A stretch of DNA of 64,000 nt from Phocaeicola plebeius (GTDB taxonomy: Bacteria > Bacteroidota > Bacteroidia > Bacteroidales > Bacteroidaceae). The translations under genes and the position numbers were made by a program. Position 1 is the first letter of the stretch. Every line of letters starts with the position of its first letter. The notes below the pieces were generated by a model that saw only the letters and a program-made list of their open reading frames with translations, was not told the origin of the DNA and ran no database searches. The stretch covers positions 80,311 to 144,310 of the forward strand of contig NZ_QSQT01000007.1 of assembly GCF_003437535.1 (NCBI RefSeq), given 5' to 3'. Of this stretch, positions 50,644 to 58,740 are shown in pieces.

Positions 50644-51855
50644 ATGAGTACGAAAGAAACATTAAAGAATGAAAATCCGTTTGTCCGAGTAGGCACAGCA
50701 CTTTACAAGATAGTTAGCCAGCCCCGACTGAACGGAGGACACGTCAAGAAACGCATTGTCTGGAACAACGAGACGCTCCGCCAAGATTACGGCAAGGACT
50801 ATCTGGCTGGTGTTCCCAAGTATGACGGTTTCTGCACAGTTCCCGACCATGTGAACTACTGTCAGGTAATAGACAACTTCCTGAACCTGTACGAGCCGAT
50901 AGGACATGAGCCAAAAGAAGGAGATTTCTCCCACATTCAAGCTTTGGTACGCCACATCTTCGGTGAACAGTACGAGTTGGGTATGGATTACCTACAACTC
51001 CTTTATTTGCAGCCTGTGCAGAAACTTCCTATTCTATTGTTGGTATCGGAAGAGTGCAACACCGGAAAAAGTACGTTCCTGAATTTTCTGAAAGCCGTGT
51101 TCCGCAATAATGTGACCTTTAATACTAACGAGGATTTCCGCAGCCAATTCAATGCAGACTGGGCAGGAAAGCTCGTTATCGTGGTGGACGAGGTATTGCT
51201 GAACCGCAGGGAGGATTCTGAGCGTTTGAAGAATCTAAGTACCACACTTTCCTACAAAGTGGAAGCCAAAGGCAAAGACCGTGACGAGATTGCTTTCTTC
51301 GCCAAGTTCGTGCTTTGTTCCAATAACGAAAGCCTGCCCGTCATCATTGACCCGGGCGAGACACGTTACTGGGTACGGAAAATTCATCGCCTTGAAAGTG
51401 ACGATACAAACTTTCTGCAAAAGCTGACAGCGGAAATACCGGCTTTCCTTTATTTTCTCCAGCACCGAAAACTGACTACCCGGCAGGAAAGCCGTATGTG
51501 GTTTTCCCCGAAGCTGACGGAAACTCCAGCTTTGCTAAGGATTATCCGATGTAATCGTGGCAAGTACGAAGTAGAGGCGATGGAGCTAATAAGGGAGATA
51601 ATGGACAATGTAGGGATTGACAGTCTTTCCTTCTGCTTGAACGACCTGCTTAACCTGCTGAATCTTTCGGGTATTAAAATCGAAAAGCACCACCTGCGCA
51701 GAATCGTTACGGAAAGCTGGAAACTGACACCTGCCCCCAATGGACTGACCTATACAACTTACCAGTTCGACTATAATAGGGATTGCAGGTTTGCACCTAT
51801 CAGGAGGGTTGGACGCTTTTACACCATCAGCAGGTCATTGCTGGACGAACTCTGA
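50644..51855 (+). CDS. Superfamily 3-like replicative helicase (primase-helicase family)
   Basis: A 403-residue ATPase. Walker A is SEECNTGKSTFLNF (Lys142), Walker B is KLVIVVDEVLL near 172-182, and LCSNNESLPVIID near 220 fits the motif C region of virus-type helicases. A C-terminal winged-helix part follows. Such proteins unwind DNA at the origin of mobilizable elements. The likely origin lies directly downstream and the primase gene after that. Confidence 0.8.
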   Translation: MSTKETLKNENPFVRVGTALYKIVSQPRLNGGHVKKRIVWNNETLRQDYGKDYLAGVPKYDGFCTVPDHVNYCQVIDNFLNLYEPIGHEPKEGDFSHIQALVRHIFGEQYELGMDYLQLLYLQPVQKLPILLLVSEECNTGKSTFLNFLKAVFRNNVTFNTNEDFRSQFNADWAGKLVIVVDEVLLNRREDSERLKNLSTTLSYKVEAKGKDRDEIAFFAKFVLCSNNESLPVIIDPGETRYWVRKIHRLESDDTNFLQKLTAEIPAFLYFLQHRKLTTRQESRMWFSPKLTETPALLRIIRCNRGKYEVEAMELIREIMDNVGIDSLSFCLNDLLNLLNLSGIKIEKHHLRRIVTESWKLTPAPNGLTYTTYQFDYNRDCRFAPIRRVGRFYTISRSLLDEL

Positions 51856-51861
51856 TTATTT

Positions 51862-52048
51862 TGTTGAATTGTTGAAATAAGCAAGTAATTTATTGATACT
51901 TAGTTTAAAATTTTCTCAACAAACACTCAACACTCAAAATGTGCTGTTGAAAAGAAAAATAATAGTTTCTTTTTTCGCAGGCATTTGTTGAGCCGTTGTT
52001 GAGTGGATACCGCTTTGTCTTTCAACTTGATACAAGATATTCTCAACA
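51862..52048. other. Candidate replication origin with TGTTGA repeats
   Basis: The 231-base gap between helicase and primase genes contains TGTTGA five times on the plus strand (51862, 51870, 51945, 51986, 51997) and three times inverted as TCAACA (51916, 51927, 52043). This is far more than expected by chance in 190 bases, and the surrounding sequence is AT-rich. Iteron-like clusters next to replication genes often mark an origin. Confidence 0.5.
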
Positions 52049-52087
52049 ATTCAACGCTTTTTACTCACAATCAAATCCGTATAGAAA

Positions 52088-53026
52088 ATGACTATCGAAG
52101 AAGCAAAAAACATAAGGCTGGTAGACTATCTACAGAGCTTGGGTTATACCCCTGTCAGGCAACAGGGAGCAAACCTTTGGTATAAATCACCGTTTCGGGA
52201 GGAAACCAAAGCGTCTTTCAAGGTGAATACTGAAATCAATAAATGGTATGACTTCGGGTTGGGACAGGGTGGCAATATTATCGCACTGGTTTCGGAACTT
52301 TACAGTTCCGTCCACGTGCCGTATCTACTGCAACGGATTGCGGAGCAGACACCGCACATTAGACCCGTGTCCTTTTCTTTTCGGAAGCAGTCCTCCACAG
52401 AGCCAAATTTTCAGCGTATGGAAGTAAGGAAACTTGATTTTCCCGTCCTGCTTTCTTATCTGCAAGGCAGGGGAATAAACTTGGAACTGGCGAAAAGAGA
52501 ATGTAATGAGGTACACTTCGAGAACAACGGCAAGCGTTATTTTGCCATCGGTTTTCGGAACATGGCTGGCGGTTACGAGATACGCAACCGATACTTCAAG
52601 GGCTGCATCGCGCCGAAAGACATCACCCATATCCGGCATGAAGGCAGAAGGAATGACACCTGTTTCGTGTTCGAGGGATTTATAGACTATCTCTCATTTC
52701 TGACCATACGGGCGGAGAAGTGTTCCAAGATGCCGTGTCTGGACTGGCAGAACTATATCATATTGAACTCGGTTTCCAATCTCCACAAGGCGATTGACGG
52801 ATTGGCGGTCTATGAGCGCATCCATTGTTTTTTCGACAATGACCGTGCCGGAACGGAAGCTTTCCAAAGACTTGCAAATGAGTATTCCTACCGTGTCCGT
52901 GACGCATCGCACACTTACAAGGACTGTAAGGACTTGAACGAGTATCTCGTCCGGCAACGCTCTGTGCAGGAGCAGAAAACCGAACAGATTGTACCACCCA
53001 AAAGGTCGAAAGGGCGGAGCCTGTAA
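52088..53026 (+). CDS. DnaG-like primase of the mobile element (TOPRIM)
   Basis: A 312-residue primase. The N-terminal part resembles the CHC2 domain (LWYKSPFREETKASFKVN, then KWYDFGLGQGGN) but lacks the zinc-binding cysteines. The TOPRIM domain (about 195-270) has FVFEGFIDYLSFL and CFFDNDRAGTEAF, with the acidic metal-binding residues Glu and DND. It makes primers on the single strand after transfer or during replication. It lies just after the origin-like repeats and before the mobilization genes. Confidence 0.83.
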   Translation: MTIEEAKNIRLVDYLQSLGYTPVRQQGANLWYKSPFREETKASFKVNTEINKWYDFGLGQGGNIIALVSELYSSVHVPYLLQRIAEQTPHIRPVSFSFRKQSSTEPNFQRMEVRKLDFPVLLSYLQGRGINLELAKRECNEVHFENNGKRYFAIGFRNMAGGYEIRNRYFKGCIAPKDITHIRHEGRRNDTCFVFEGFIDYLSFLTIRAEKCSKMPCLDWQNYIILNSVSNLHKAIDGLAVYERIHCFFDNDRAGTEAFQRLANEYSYRVRDASHTYKDCKDLNEYLVRQRSVQEQKTEQIVPPKRSKGRSL

Positions 53027-53076
53027 CATCAATCATGTATCATCGCTGTACTGGCGGAAGCCGTATTGTCTGAAGG

Positions 53077-53114
53077 AGCAAGGTTATGGAAATGTATACA
53101 TTTCCGACCTTGCT
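53077..53114. other. Candidate origin of transfer (large inverted repeat)
   Basis: A perfect 18-bp palindrome GGAAATGTATACATTTCC (53088-53105) is flanked by a second inverted repeat, AGCAAGGT (53077-53084) and ACCTTGCT (53107-53114). It lies 58 bases before mobC, the usual place of oriT in such elements. Confidence 0.55.
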
Positions 53115-53171
53115 TGCCGGAAGGCAAAGACAGTCCGCTCCCGTTGGTCGCAGTCCAAAACGAATTTCAGA

Positions 53172-53525
53172 ATGGAAAAAGATAAGCAACAATCACGGCA
53201 GACCAGGCGCAACAAGGTGCGTGTGGTCAGCGCAAGATTTACAGATATTGAGTACCAAGCGGTAGAGAAACGCAGGAAAGATGCAGGTGTTTCACTCAGT
53301 AGGTTCGTTCACTCCGTATTGCTTACGGGTAAAGTAGTACAGCGCATCAGCAAGGCGGATGCGGACGTGTTGCGGAAACTTGCCGGAGAAGCCAACAACA
53401 TCAACCAGCTTGCCCATAAAGCCAATGCCGGAGGATTCGCAGGAGTAGCAGCCGAACTGATGATGTTGAAGAAAAAGATAGTCCAAATCATAAAACAGTT
53501 GTCCGATGATTGGAAAAATAAGTAA
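53172..53525 (+). CDS. Mobilization protein MobC-type relaxosome component
   Basis: A 117-residue basic protein. The N-terminal ribbon-helix-helix-like part (RVVSARFTDIEYQAVEKRRKDAGVSLSRFVHSVL) and the C-terminal LRKLAGEANNINQLAHKAN are the typical MobC/MbpA pattern. It helps the relaxase melt or recognise oriT. I chose the ATG at 53172; a longer frame upstream would run through the oriT-like repeat. It overlaps the relaxase gene by 20 bases. Confidence 0.85.
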   Translation: MEKDKQQSRQTRRNKVRVVSARFTDIEYQAVEKRRKDAGVSLSRFVHSVLLTGKVVQRISKADADVLRKLAGEANNINQLAHKANAGGFAGVAAELMMLKKKIVQIIKQLSDDWKNK

Positions 53526-54447
53526 GGGAGCAGGATTCAGAGGCTGTGTCAATTATGTATTGGGCAAGCCCGATGCAAAACTGCTGGCGGCAGAAGGAGT
53601 GCTGACAGACAGCATTCAGACAATAACGGATTGTTTTCAATCCCAAAGAATGATGAAACCACATATCCGCCAACCTGTGGGACATATATCACTCAGCTAT
53701 GCACCCGAAGACGCTTCAAGAATGACAGATGAAATACTGGTAAGTCTGGCAAAGGAGTATATGCAGAAAATGGGAATCAAAGAGACCCAATATATCATTG
53801 CCCGGCATAAAGACCAAAAGCATCCACATGTTCACATTGTTTTCAATCGTGTAGATAACAATAGACGCACCATCAGTGACAAGAACGACTGTTATCGGAA
53901 TGTCAAGGTCTGCAAGGAGTTGAAGGAAAAGTATGGGCTTTATTTTGGTAAAGGTAAAGACAGAGTACGGACTCACCGCTTGAAAGGAAACGATAAGACG
54001 AAATATGAGATTTATCATGCTGTTAAGTACTCGTTAAGTAAGTCCAATAATTGGAAGCTGTTCATATCGGAATTATCCAGACAGGGAATAAAAACGGAGT
54101 TTAAGTATAGAGGCAAGAGTAATGTTATTCAAGGTTTATCTCTTACCAAAGATGGCATTACGTTCAAGGCTTCGGGCATTGACAGGAATTTCAGCTATTC
54201 AAAACTGGATAAACAGTTGGGAGAAAACAATAACCAATACCAACAGGGTATTGGAATGACAACCAACAATGGGCAACCTGTAATACAACATGAGAATACT
54301 TATACCTCAAGCAGCAATATAGCTGAAAGCCTTGTCGGAGCATTGGGTGGATTATTCACCCCTACTTTTAACAATGCTGATGAAAATGCGGAAGCTGCCT
54401 TTCAACGGAAGTTGAAAAAAAAGAAAAAGAAAAGAATAAATTGGTAA
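53506..54447 (+). CDS. Relaxase (MobA/VirD2-like mobilization nuclease)
   Basis: A 313-residue relaxase. Motif I is in GAGFRGCVNYVL with a nearby Tyr, and the three-histidine metal motif is HPHVHIVFNRVD near residues 105-116. It nicks oriT and leads the strand into the recipient using the transfer machinery of a resident conjugative element. It is short compared with plasmid relaxases, but this is usual for Bacteroides mobilizable elements. The C-terminal tail is a Lys-rich stretch. Confidence 0.9.
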   Translation: MIGKISKGAGFRGCVNYVLGKPDAKLLAAEGVLTDSIQTITDCFQSQRMMKPHIRQPVGHISLSYAPEDASRMTDEILVSLAKEYMQKMGIKETQYIIARHKDQKHPHVHIVFNRVDNNRRTISDKNDCYRNVKVCKELKEKYGLYFGKGKDRVRTHRLKGNDKTKYEIYHAVKYSLSKSNNWKLFISELSRQGIKTEFKYRGKSNVIQGLSLTKDGITFKASGIDRNFSYSKLDKQLGENNNQYQQGIGMTTNNGQPVIQHENTYTSSSNIAESLVGALGGLFTPTFNNADENAEAAFQRKLKKKKKKRINW

Positions 54448-54469
54448 AACCCCTAAAATAGATACAAAA

Positions 54470-55164
54470 ATGAAAGAAATGGAAAACAACAATTTTATCC
54501 ACACGCTGGATGCAGTATATAACCTCTGTTCCGAAATCAAAGAATTGGTAAATGTAGAAACGGAGAAACAAGAAGATGAGGGTAGTGAAGGAATTATCTT
54601 GCTTTCAGACAACCTACAACGGCTTCAATCGGAAATAACGGAAATGAAAACCGAACTATCTTATGACAAAGAAAGACGGGAAAGACTTCGTACCGCTATA
54701 AATTTGCGGTTAAAAGAACTCAGGTATATTCAGTTCTGAGTACAACCAACGGAAAAATATTTGCCGAGCAAGAACGAATCAGCAATGAATTGCAACGTTT
54801 GCAAAATTTGAAAGTTCAGAACAATCATACGCATATCATTGATTTCAAAACCTCCCGCCTGTTTCTGTGGCAAGCGAGTATGATTGGAATGATTATGCTT
54901 CTTTTGGTAAGTAATGCTTATCAGTTTAAAAGAAATATGGTTTTGTCAGATAACGACCTAAAGTATCGTTTTATTCGAATGCATGGCAGAGCGAATGGAG
55001 CAGATTTAGATACTTTGGAAGTCATATTTACGCACAATAAGGATAAAAAACTTATTGGTAACATTCGCAACGTGGTAGAAGATTTTGAATACCGTACAAG
55101 GGTAAGGGCTGAAAAACTTGAACGAGCAAGATTATTGCAACAGGAAGCAGAAGCCCTGAGATAA
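54470..55164 (+). pseudogene. Relaxase-associated membrane protein, probably one gene split by a frameshift
   Basis: The first part (54470-54739, 89 residues) is a coiled-coil protein (LVNVETEKQEDEG, NLQRLQSEITEMKTELS) ending in RLKELRYIQF. The second frame continues without an ATG as TTNGKIFAEQERISNELQRL and includes a membrane helix (about 54850-54930) and a C-terminal helix rich in Glu and Arg. I have the impression that in other elements such proteins are continuous from the coiled coil through the membrane helix. A one-base change near 54725-54750 would explain the break. If the second part is translated separately, it would start at TTG 54790. Confidence 0.55.
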
Positions 55165-55219
55165 TATGTAATAGTTATTGCCCCCAACAATTCGTTTGAG
55201 TTGTTGGGGGAATCGTCTC

Positions 55220-55813
55220 TCAATCCCACCATCCTAACAGATGATATTCTAAAAACCTAAAGAACAAACAATATGCTTTGCAAAAGCGAACTTCATATTC
55301 ACTATCAATTTCATACATACCCTGCGATTTATGATATACACAGAAGCGATGTTTGTTTTTCATATTCACATAAGGGATTGGAGCATCAGAATTTTCGTCC
55401 ATGATAATATCCAAAAGCCTTGTAGCAATCCGCATTCGACTGATATCTTGCTCCGCACGAGCTAAATGTCCAAAGTTCTCCCAATAGAAAATCATCCACT
55501 CCAATTTGAATTTCAACAGATTCAAGAAATAATGATAATCGTAGTCTGGATTCTCATTCATAAACATTGCCCAAATCTGTAAACGGTCTTGTCTTATGCC
55601 TTTTTGATATGCTTTCCATTCTTTTTCGGGGAGTCCCTTGTGAAGTATGAAATGGAATCGCTTTGACCAAGTTTCATCATCATCCATTGGGTTCACTTCC
55701 TTCTGATATAACGGATTTCCCCTCATGGATTCTTCCATATTCTGCACTTCTTTCTTTTTGATTTGTGCCCAATCTTGAAAATAGGATTGAGCATCAGTAT
55801 ATTTCTTTTTCAT
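55220..55813 (-). CDS. Hypothetical protein, last gene of the WYL operon
   Basis: A 197-residue soluble protein without recognised domain, rich in aromatic residues (YHYFLNLLKFKLEWMIFYWENFGH) and charged at the N-terminus. It lies 19 bases after the WYL-domain gene on the minus strand and is probably cotranscribed with it. No signal peptide or membrane helix is seen, so it should be cytoplasmic. Confidence 0.6.
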   Translation of the reverse strand: MKKKYTDAQSYFQDWAQIKKKEVQNMEESMRGNPLYQKEVNPMDDDETWSKRFHFILHKGLPEKEWKAYQKGIRQDRLQIWAMFMNENPDYDYHYFLNLLKFKLEWMIFYWENFGHLARAEQDISRMRIATRLLDIIMDENSDAPIPYVNMKNKHRFCVYHKSQGMYEIDSEYEVRFCKAYCLFFRFLEYHLLGWWD

Positions 55814-55832
55814 TTATATGTAAGATTACTGT

Positions 55833-56732
55833 TTATTTGTATAATGAACTCATTTTATTCACCGCCTGAACTATCTCTTCCCGAAAGAATAAAGGAACAA
55901 GTACTTCCACATCCGCCCCTCTTGAGAGTAATTCCTGCCGGAAGTCTAAGGTCGGTTTCATACGGTACTCAAAGATGGAATAATCTTCTGTTGTCTCAAT
56001 TTCGCATTGGGAATGGTGCAAAGGCAAAGCACGGATATATTGTACATGCATTCCATAGACTTTAATCCGAATGGTTTCCAATTTCTTGTTTTCAATCATA
56101 ATACCGAAATAGTCTGCAAAGTAGGCTTCTGGATCAAAATCTTTTGGATAAATAAACTTCGTGTCTAAGGTGGTCAGTTGTTGTATTCTATCCAAAGAAA
56201 AGGTGCGGATATTATTCCGCTCTTTGCAGAAACCGATGACATACCATCTCTGCTTAAACACTTTGATGCAATAAGGTTGTAACGTATAGGTACTTGGTTC
56301 TTCGTACCAATAACTTTGATAATATAGCTCCAATTCTAATCCGTCACGCATGGCTTCAATGACAGGCGTGAGGTATTTTCTGCCGGACGGAATTTCTTCA
56401 AATAGGATTCTCCGTTTCAAATGATGGCTTTCGTTTATCAGATTATTGACTGCAAACGTATTGAGCAACCAATTACGGATACCTCCTTTTTGCATATCAT
56501 CTGCATTTTCGATATAGTAGTAATAGCCACCTTTCCGGTTACAATTGATATTTATATCAAAGACTTGTTCGATGGCAATGCGCCAGTTATGAAAGGTTCT
56601 TAATGGAATATCTTCCCCTTCACTCAATCGTGAACGAAGCCAACGCTCGTTGATTTCCTCAAACGTGATTTTTCCGGCTCTGTAGATAGTGTCTACTAAC
56701 CAAATGTATTTGTCAAATAAATCTTTTGTCAT
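55833..56732 (-). CDS. WYL-domain transcriptional regulator
   Basis: A 299-residue regulator with an N-terminal winged-helix part (ITFEEINERWLRSRLSEGEDIPLRTFHNW) and a central WYL domain (about 130-215: YYQSYWYEEPSTYTLQPYCIKVFKQRWYVIGFCKERNNIRTFSLDRI), followed by the WCX end region. WYL domains sense ligands, often nucleotide-like, and frequently control phage-defence genes. Here it lies between two genes of unknown function in a minus-strand operon. Confidence 0.85.
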   Translation of the reverse strand: MTKDLFDKYIWLVDTIYRAGKITFEEINERWLRSRLSEGEDIPLRTFHNWRIAIEQVFDININCNRKGGYYYYIENADDMQKGGIRNWLLNTFAVNNLINESHHLKRRILFEEIPSGRKYLTPVIEAMRDGLELELYYQSYWYEEPSTYTLQPYCIKVFKQRWYVIGFCKERNNIRTFSLDRIQQLTTLDTKFIYPKDFDPEAYFADYFGIMIENKKLETIRIKVYGMHVQYIRALPLHHSQCEIETTEDYSIFEYRMKPTLDFRQELLSRGADVEVLVPLFFREEIVQAVNKMSSLYK

Positions 56733-56754
56733 ATCATTCCTTTTACAAAATCAG

Positions 56755-57198
56755 CTATTTGAACATTTTTTTAAGATGTTCTTGAATCATTTCTTCTGTT
56801 TCTCCGTAATAAGTGATTTCCCAAAGCAATCCGGCTGTCAGTTCTTGTAAAGTGATTGTTACATCTTCGTCAATATGAATATCCATACCTAAAAGAGCAG
56901 ACCAAGGAGAGTAGCTTGCCACTGGGTAATAATCGCTATCTTCATCTTTTGGGTCATAAACAGAGCAATTCATATCAATCATCGGTGAGCATCCTTCCCA
57001 TCTTGACACCAAATAAATGGCATATTGGGATTCAGAAACATCATGCATCTGGAGTTTTTGATATACGCTACGGTAAGCCTCCCAATTAGCATGTTGCACT
57101 TGTTTAGGTTGGTTCTGCTGATATAAGGCTTTAAATTCAGGTAAGATGTCATCAAAACTGAACTGATTAAGTAAAGATTTGAATGTCTGTTGTTCCAT
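56755..57198 (-). CDS. Small protein of unknown function, paralogue of the protein at 63087
   Basis: A 147-residue cytoplasmic protein. Its pattern FDDILPEFKALY, then WEAYRSVYQKLQM and LLWEITYYGETEEMIQEHLKK matches the N-terminal half of the protein at 63087-63842 (FDDLLPYLKEI, FREAYDILRGM, IYDITFYGFSPVERIENFWK). No catalytic motif is seen. It is the first gene of an operon with the WYL regulator, 22 bases upstream of it. Confidence 0.62.
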   Translation of the reverse strand: MEQQTFKSLLNQFSFDDILPEFKALYQQNQPKQVQHANWEAYRSVYQKLQMHDVSESQYAIYLVSRWEGCSPMIDMNCSVYDPKDEDSDYYPVASYSPWSALLGMDIHIDEDVTITLQELTAGLLWEITYYGETEEMIQEHLKKMFK

Positions 57199-57326
57199 AA
57201 TGCAAAGTTTTAACTTGATAATGCAAATATCGCATAAAGTTATGCCATGTTAAAGCATACGCTAAAAAGATTTTATTATTCTGAGAAAAAAGTATTCCTG
57301 TGTTTCCATTTGGCATAAGGCGAACT

Positions 57327-57334
57327 TATTTTTG
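57327..57334 (+). promoter_or_regulatory. -7 promoter box (TATTTTTG) for the gene at 57362
   Basis: An exact TAnnTTTG match 28 bases before the ATG, in the gap between divergent genes. Confidence 0.4.
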
Positions 57335-57361
57335 CCACATCATTAAACAAATAAAACGATT

Positions 57362-58156
57362 ATGGATTTATATGCAGAAGATTTGGCGGATTACATCTAT
57401 CAAGAAAATAATGTGGACAAGAAACGTGCTTTGCTGTTGGAAGTGGAAGCGGAAATCAAAAAGCTCATGGGCGAACAGGAAAAGGGGAGCCTTGATTTGA
57501 GGCATATCGGTGCAGTACAGATAGAAAAGATAGAAGATTTAGTAAGTACACGGAGCCTGATTCTCAACCGGATGTTCCAAGCCACTTCGCAGGAAATCAA
57601 ACGCTTTGAAGCGGTTAATGAATTGCTGAATAGTTTGACCAAGAAGATGTACCACCGTATGGCAAACCTCTATCGTACATTGATTGATAGCTCAAAAGAT
57701 GAATCTTTTGATGACGATTATGTCATTCGTGGTACACTAAGGTATATGTTCTGTGGGCTGGAGTCTATATTGGAATTGCCGGAAGACAGCTATTATGGTT
57801 CCGATTTCGAGTATATGATGGAGCTGATTTGCTGCTGTTTGCTTGAAGAGTGTAATGGGGGACTTTCTGAAATCGAAGAATGTTCCTGCAACTATTCACC
57901 CCAAAGCACTTCAGATATGACGGATGAACAGTTGCATTGTGTGGATGTATGGGATGATGGTGTAACATGGGCAGAAGGGCATTTACGCCGTCCGGAATTG
58001 GAGCATGTTGTCGTGTGTCATGCCGTACATGACATTTGCACACACAAACCTTACTCCATTCCGGACTTATTGCGGTTAAATGACTTTTGGGTGGAAGCCC
58101 ATCTGGTATGTCAGCATATTATAGACCAAAACGGGAAACGTTATAACCCGAATTGA
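57362..58156 (+). CDS. Hypothetical protein of the cargo region
   Basis: A 264-residue protein without recognised domain. The first 110 residues are helical and charged; the middle has a cysteine-rich stretch (MELICCCLLEECNGG, then IEECSCNYSP), and the C-terminal part has VCHAVHDICTHKPYSIPDLLRLNDFW. It is transcribed divergently from the WYL operon and overlaps the tail of the metallophosphoesterase remnant by 16 bases. No signal peptide is seen. Confidence 0.6.
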   Translation: MDLYAEDLADYIYQENNVDKKRALLLEVEAEIKKLMGEQEKGSLDLRHIGAVQIEKIEDLVSTRSLILNRMFQATSQEIKRFEAVNELLNSLTKKMYHRMANLYRTLIDSSKDESFDDDYVIRGTLRYMFCGLESILELPEDSYYGSDFEYMMELICCCLLEECNGGLSEIEECSCNYSPQSTSDMTDEQLHCVDVWDDGVTWAEGHLRRPELEHVVVCHAVHDICTHKPYSIPDLLRLNDFWVEAHLVCQHIIDQNGKRYNPN

Positions 58157-58740
58157 CTATCTGTTCTACAAAGTATCTGAAAGGTGGAGACATTGCCAAA
58201 CTTTGTACTCCACTTTTCCTCGCATTGTCCTCCTTTAGAATGTACATGGCCGAAAAGATGATGCTTTGGCTGGCGTTTTAAGACGGTTTGTTCCAATATC
58301 TCGCTACCCGTACCTTCATCCAATATGCCTTTCGGGGGAATGTGGGTAATCAAAAAATCCGTTTTATAGGGCAGATCACATTCCCCTCCTAACCACTGCA
58401 TTTGCTGAATCATCCTGCTGGAAATAGCGTAGAAAGTGATGCCATCATATTCTATACCGCAATCTTCAAGTAATGTTATATTTGCAGGAATTAACTGCCG
58501 GGCTTCTTCCGGACAAAGGTCGAAAATGATTTCATGGTTGCCAGGCACAAATAAGCGAAGCTGTGCCGGACAGGAAGAAAACCAGTCAAAGAAATCACTC
58601 AACCCGTTTTCTTAAAAGTCCGATACAACATCCCCGGCACAAATTAGAATATCTGTGTTTTCGGGGATGCTTAAATCTCGGTGCATACCGTGCGTGTCCG
58701 AAAATGCAAACAAATGTTTTCCTTTATAGTCCAGTCTCAT
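58141..58740 (-). pseudogene. Metallophosphoesterase, interrupted by an in-frame stop
   Basis: Starting at ATG 58740, the sequence MRLDYKGKHLFAFSDTHGMH has the first metal motif (DTH), then LICAGDVVSDF (motif GD), and a TAA stop at 58612-58614. The same frame continues after it as ENGLSDFFDWF, with motifs GNHE, THIPPKG and FGHVHSKGG. So every catalytic motif is present but the reading is cut after residue 42; the second part could start only at TTG 58602. Function of an intact enzyme would be phosphodiester or phosphomonoester hydrolysis. Its start overlaps the stop of the upstream Sel1-type gene as ATGA. Confidence 0.75.

Noticed and set aside
52989..53171. Longer mobC reading frame
   Set aside because: It would run across the primase 3' end and the inverted repeat resembling oriT; the MobC pattern starts after the ATG at 53172.
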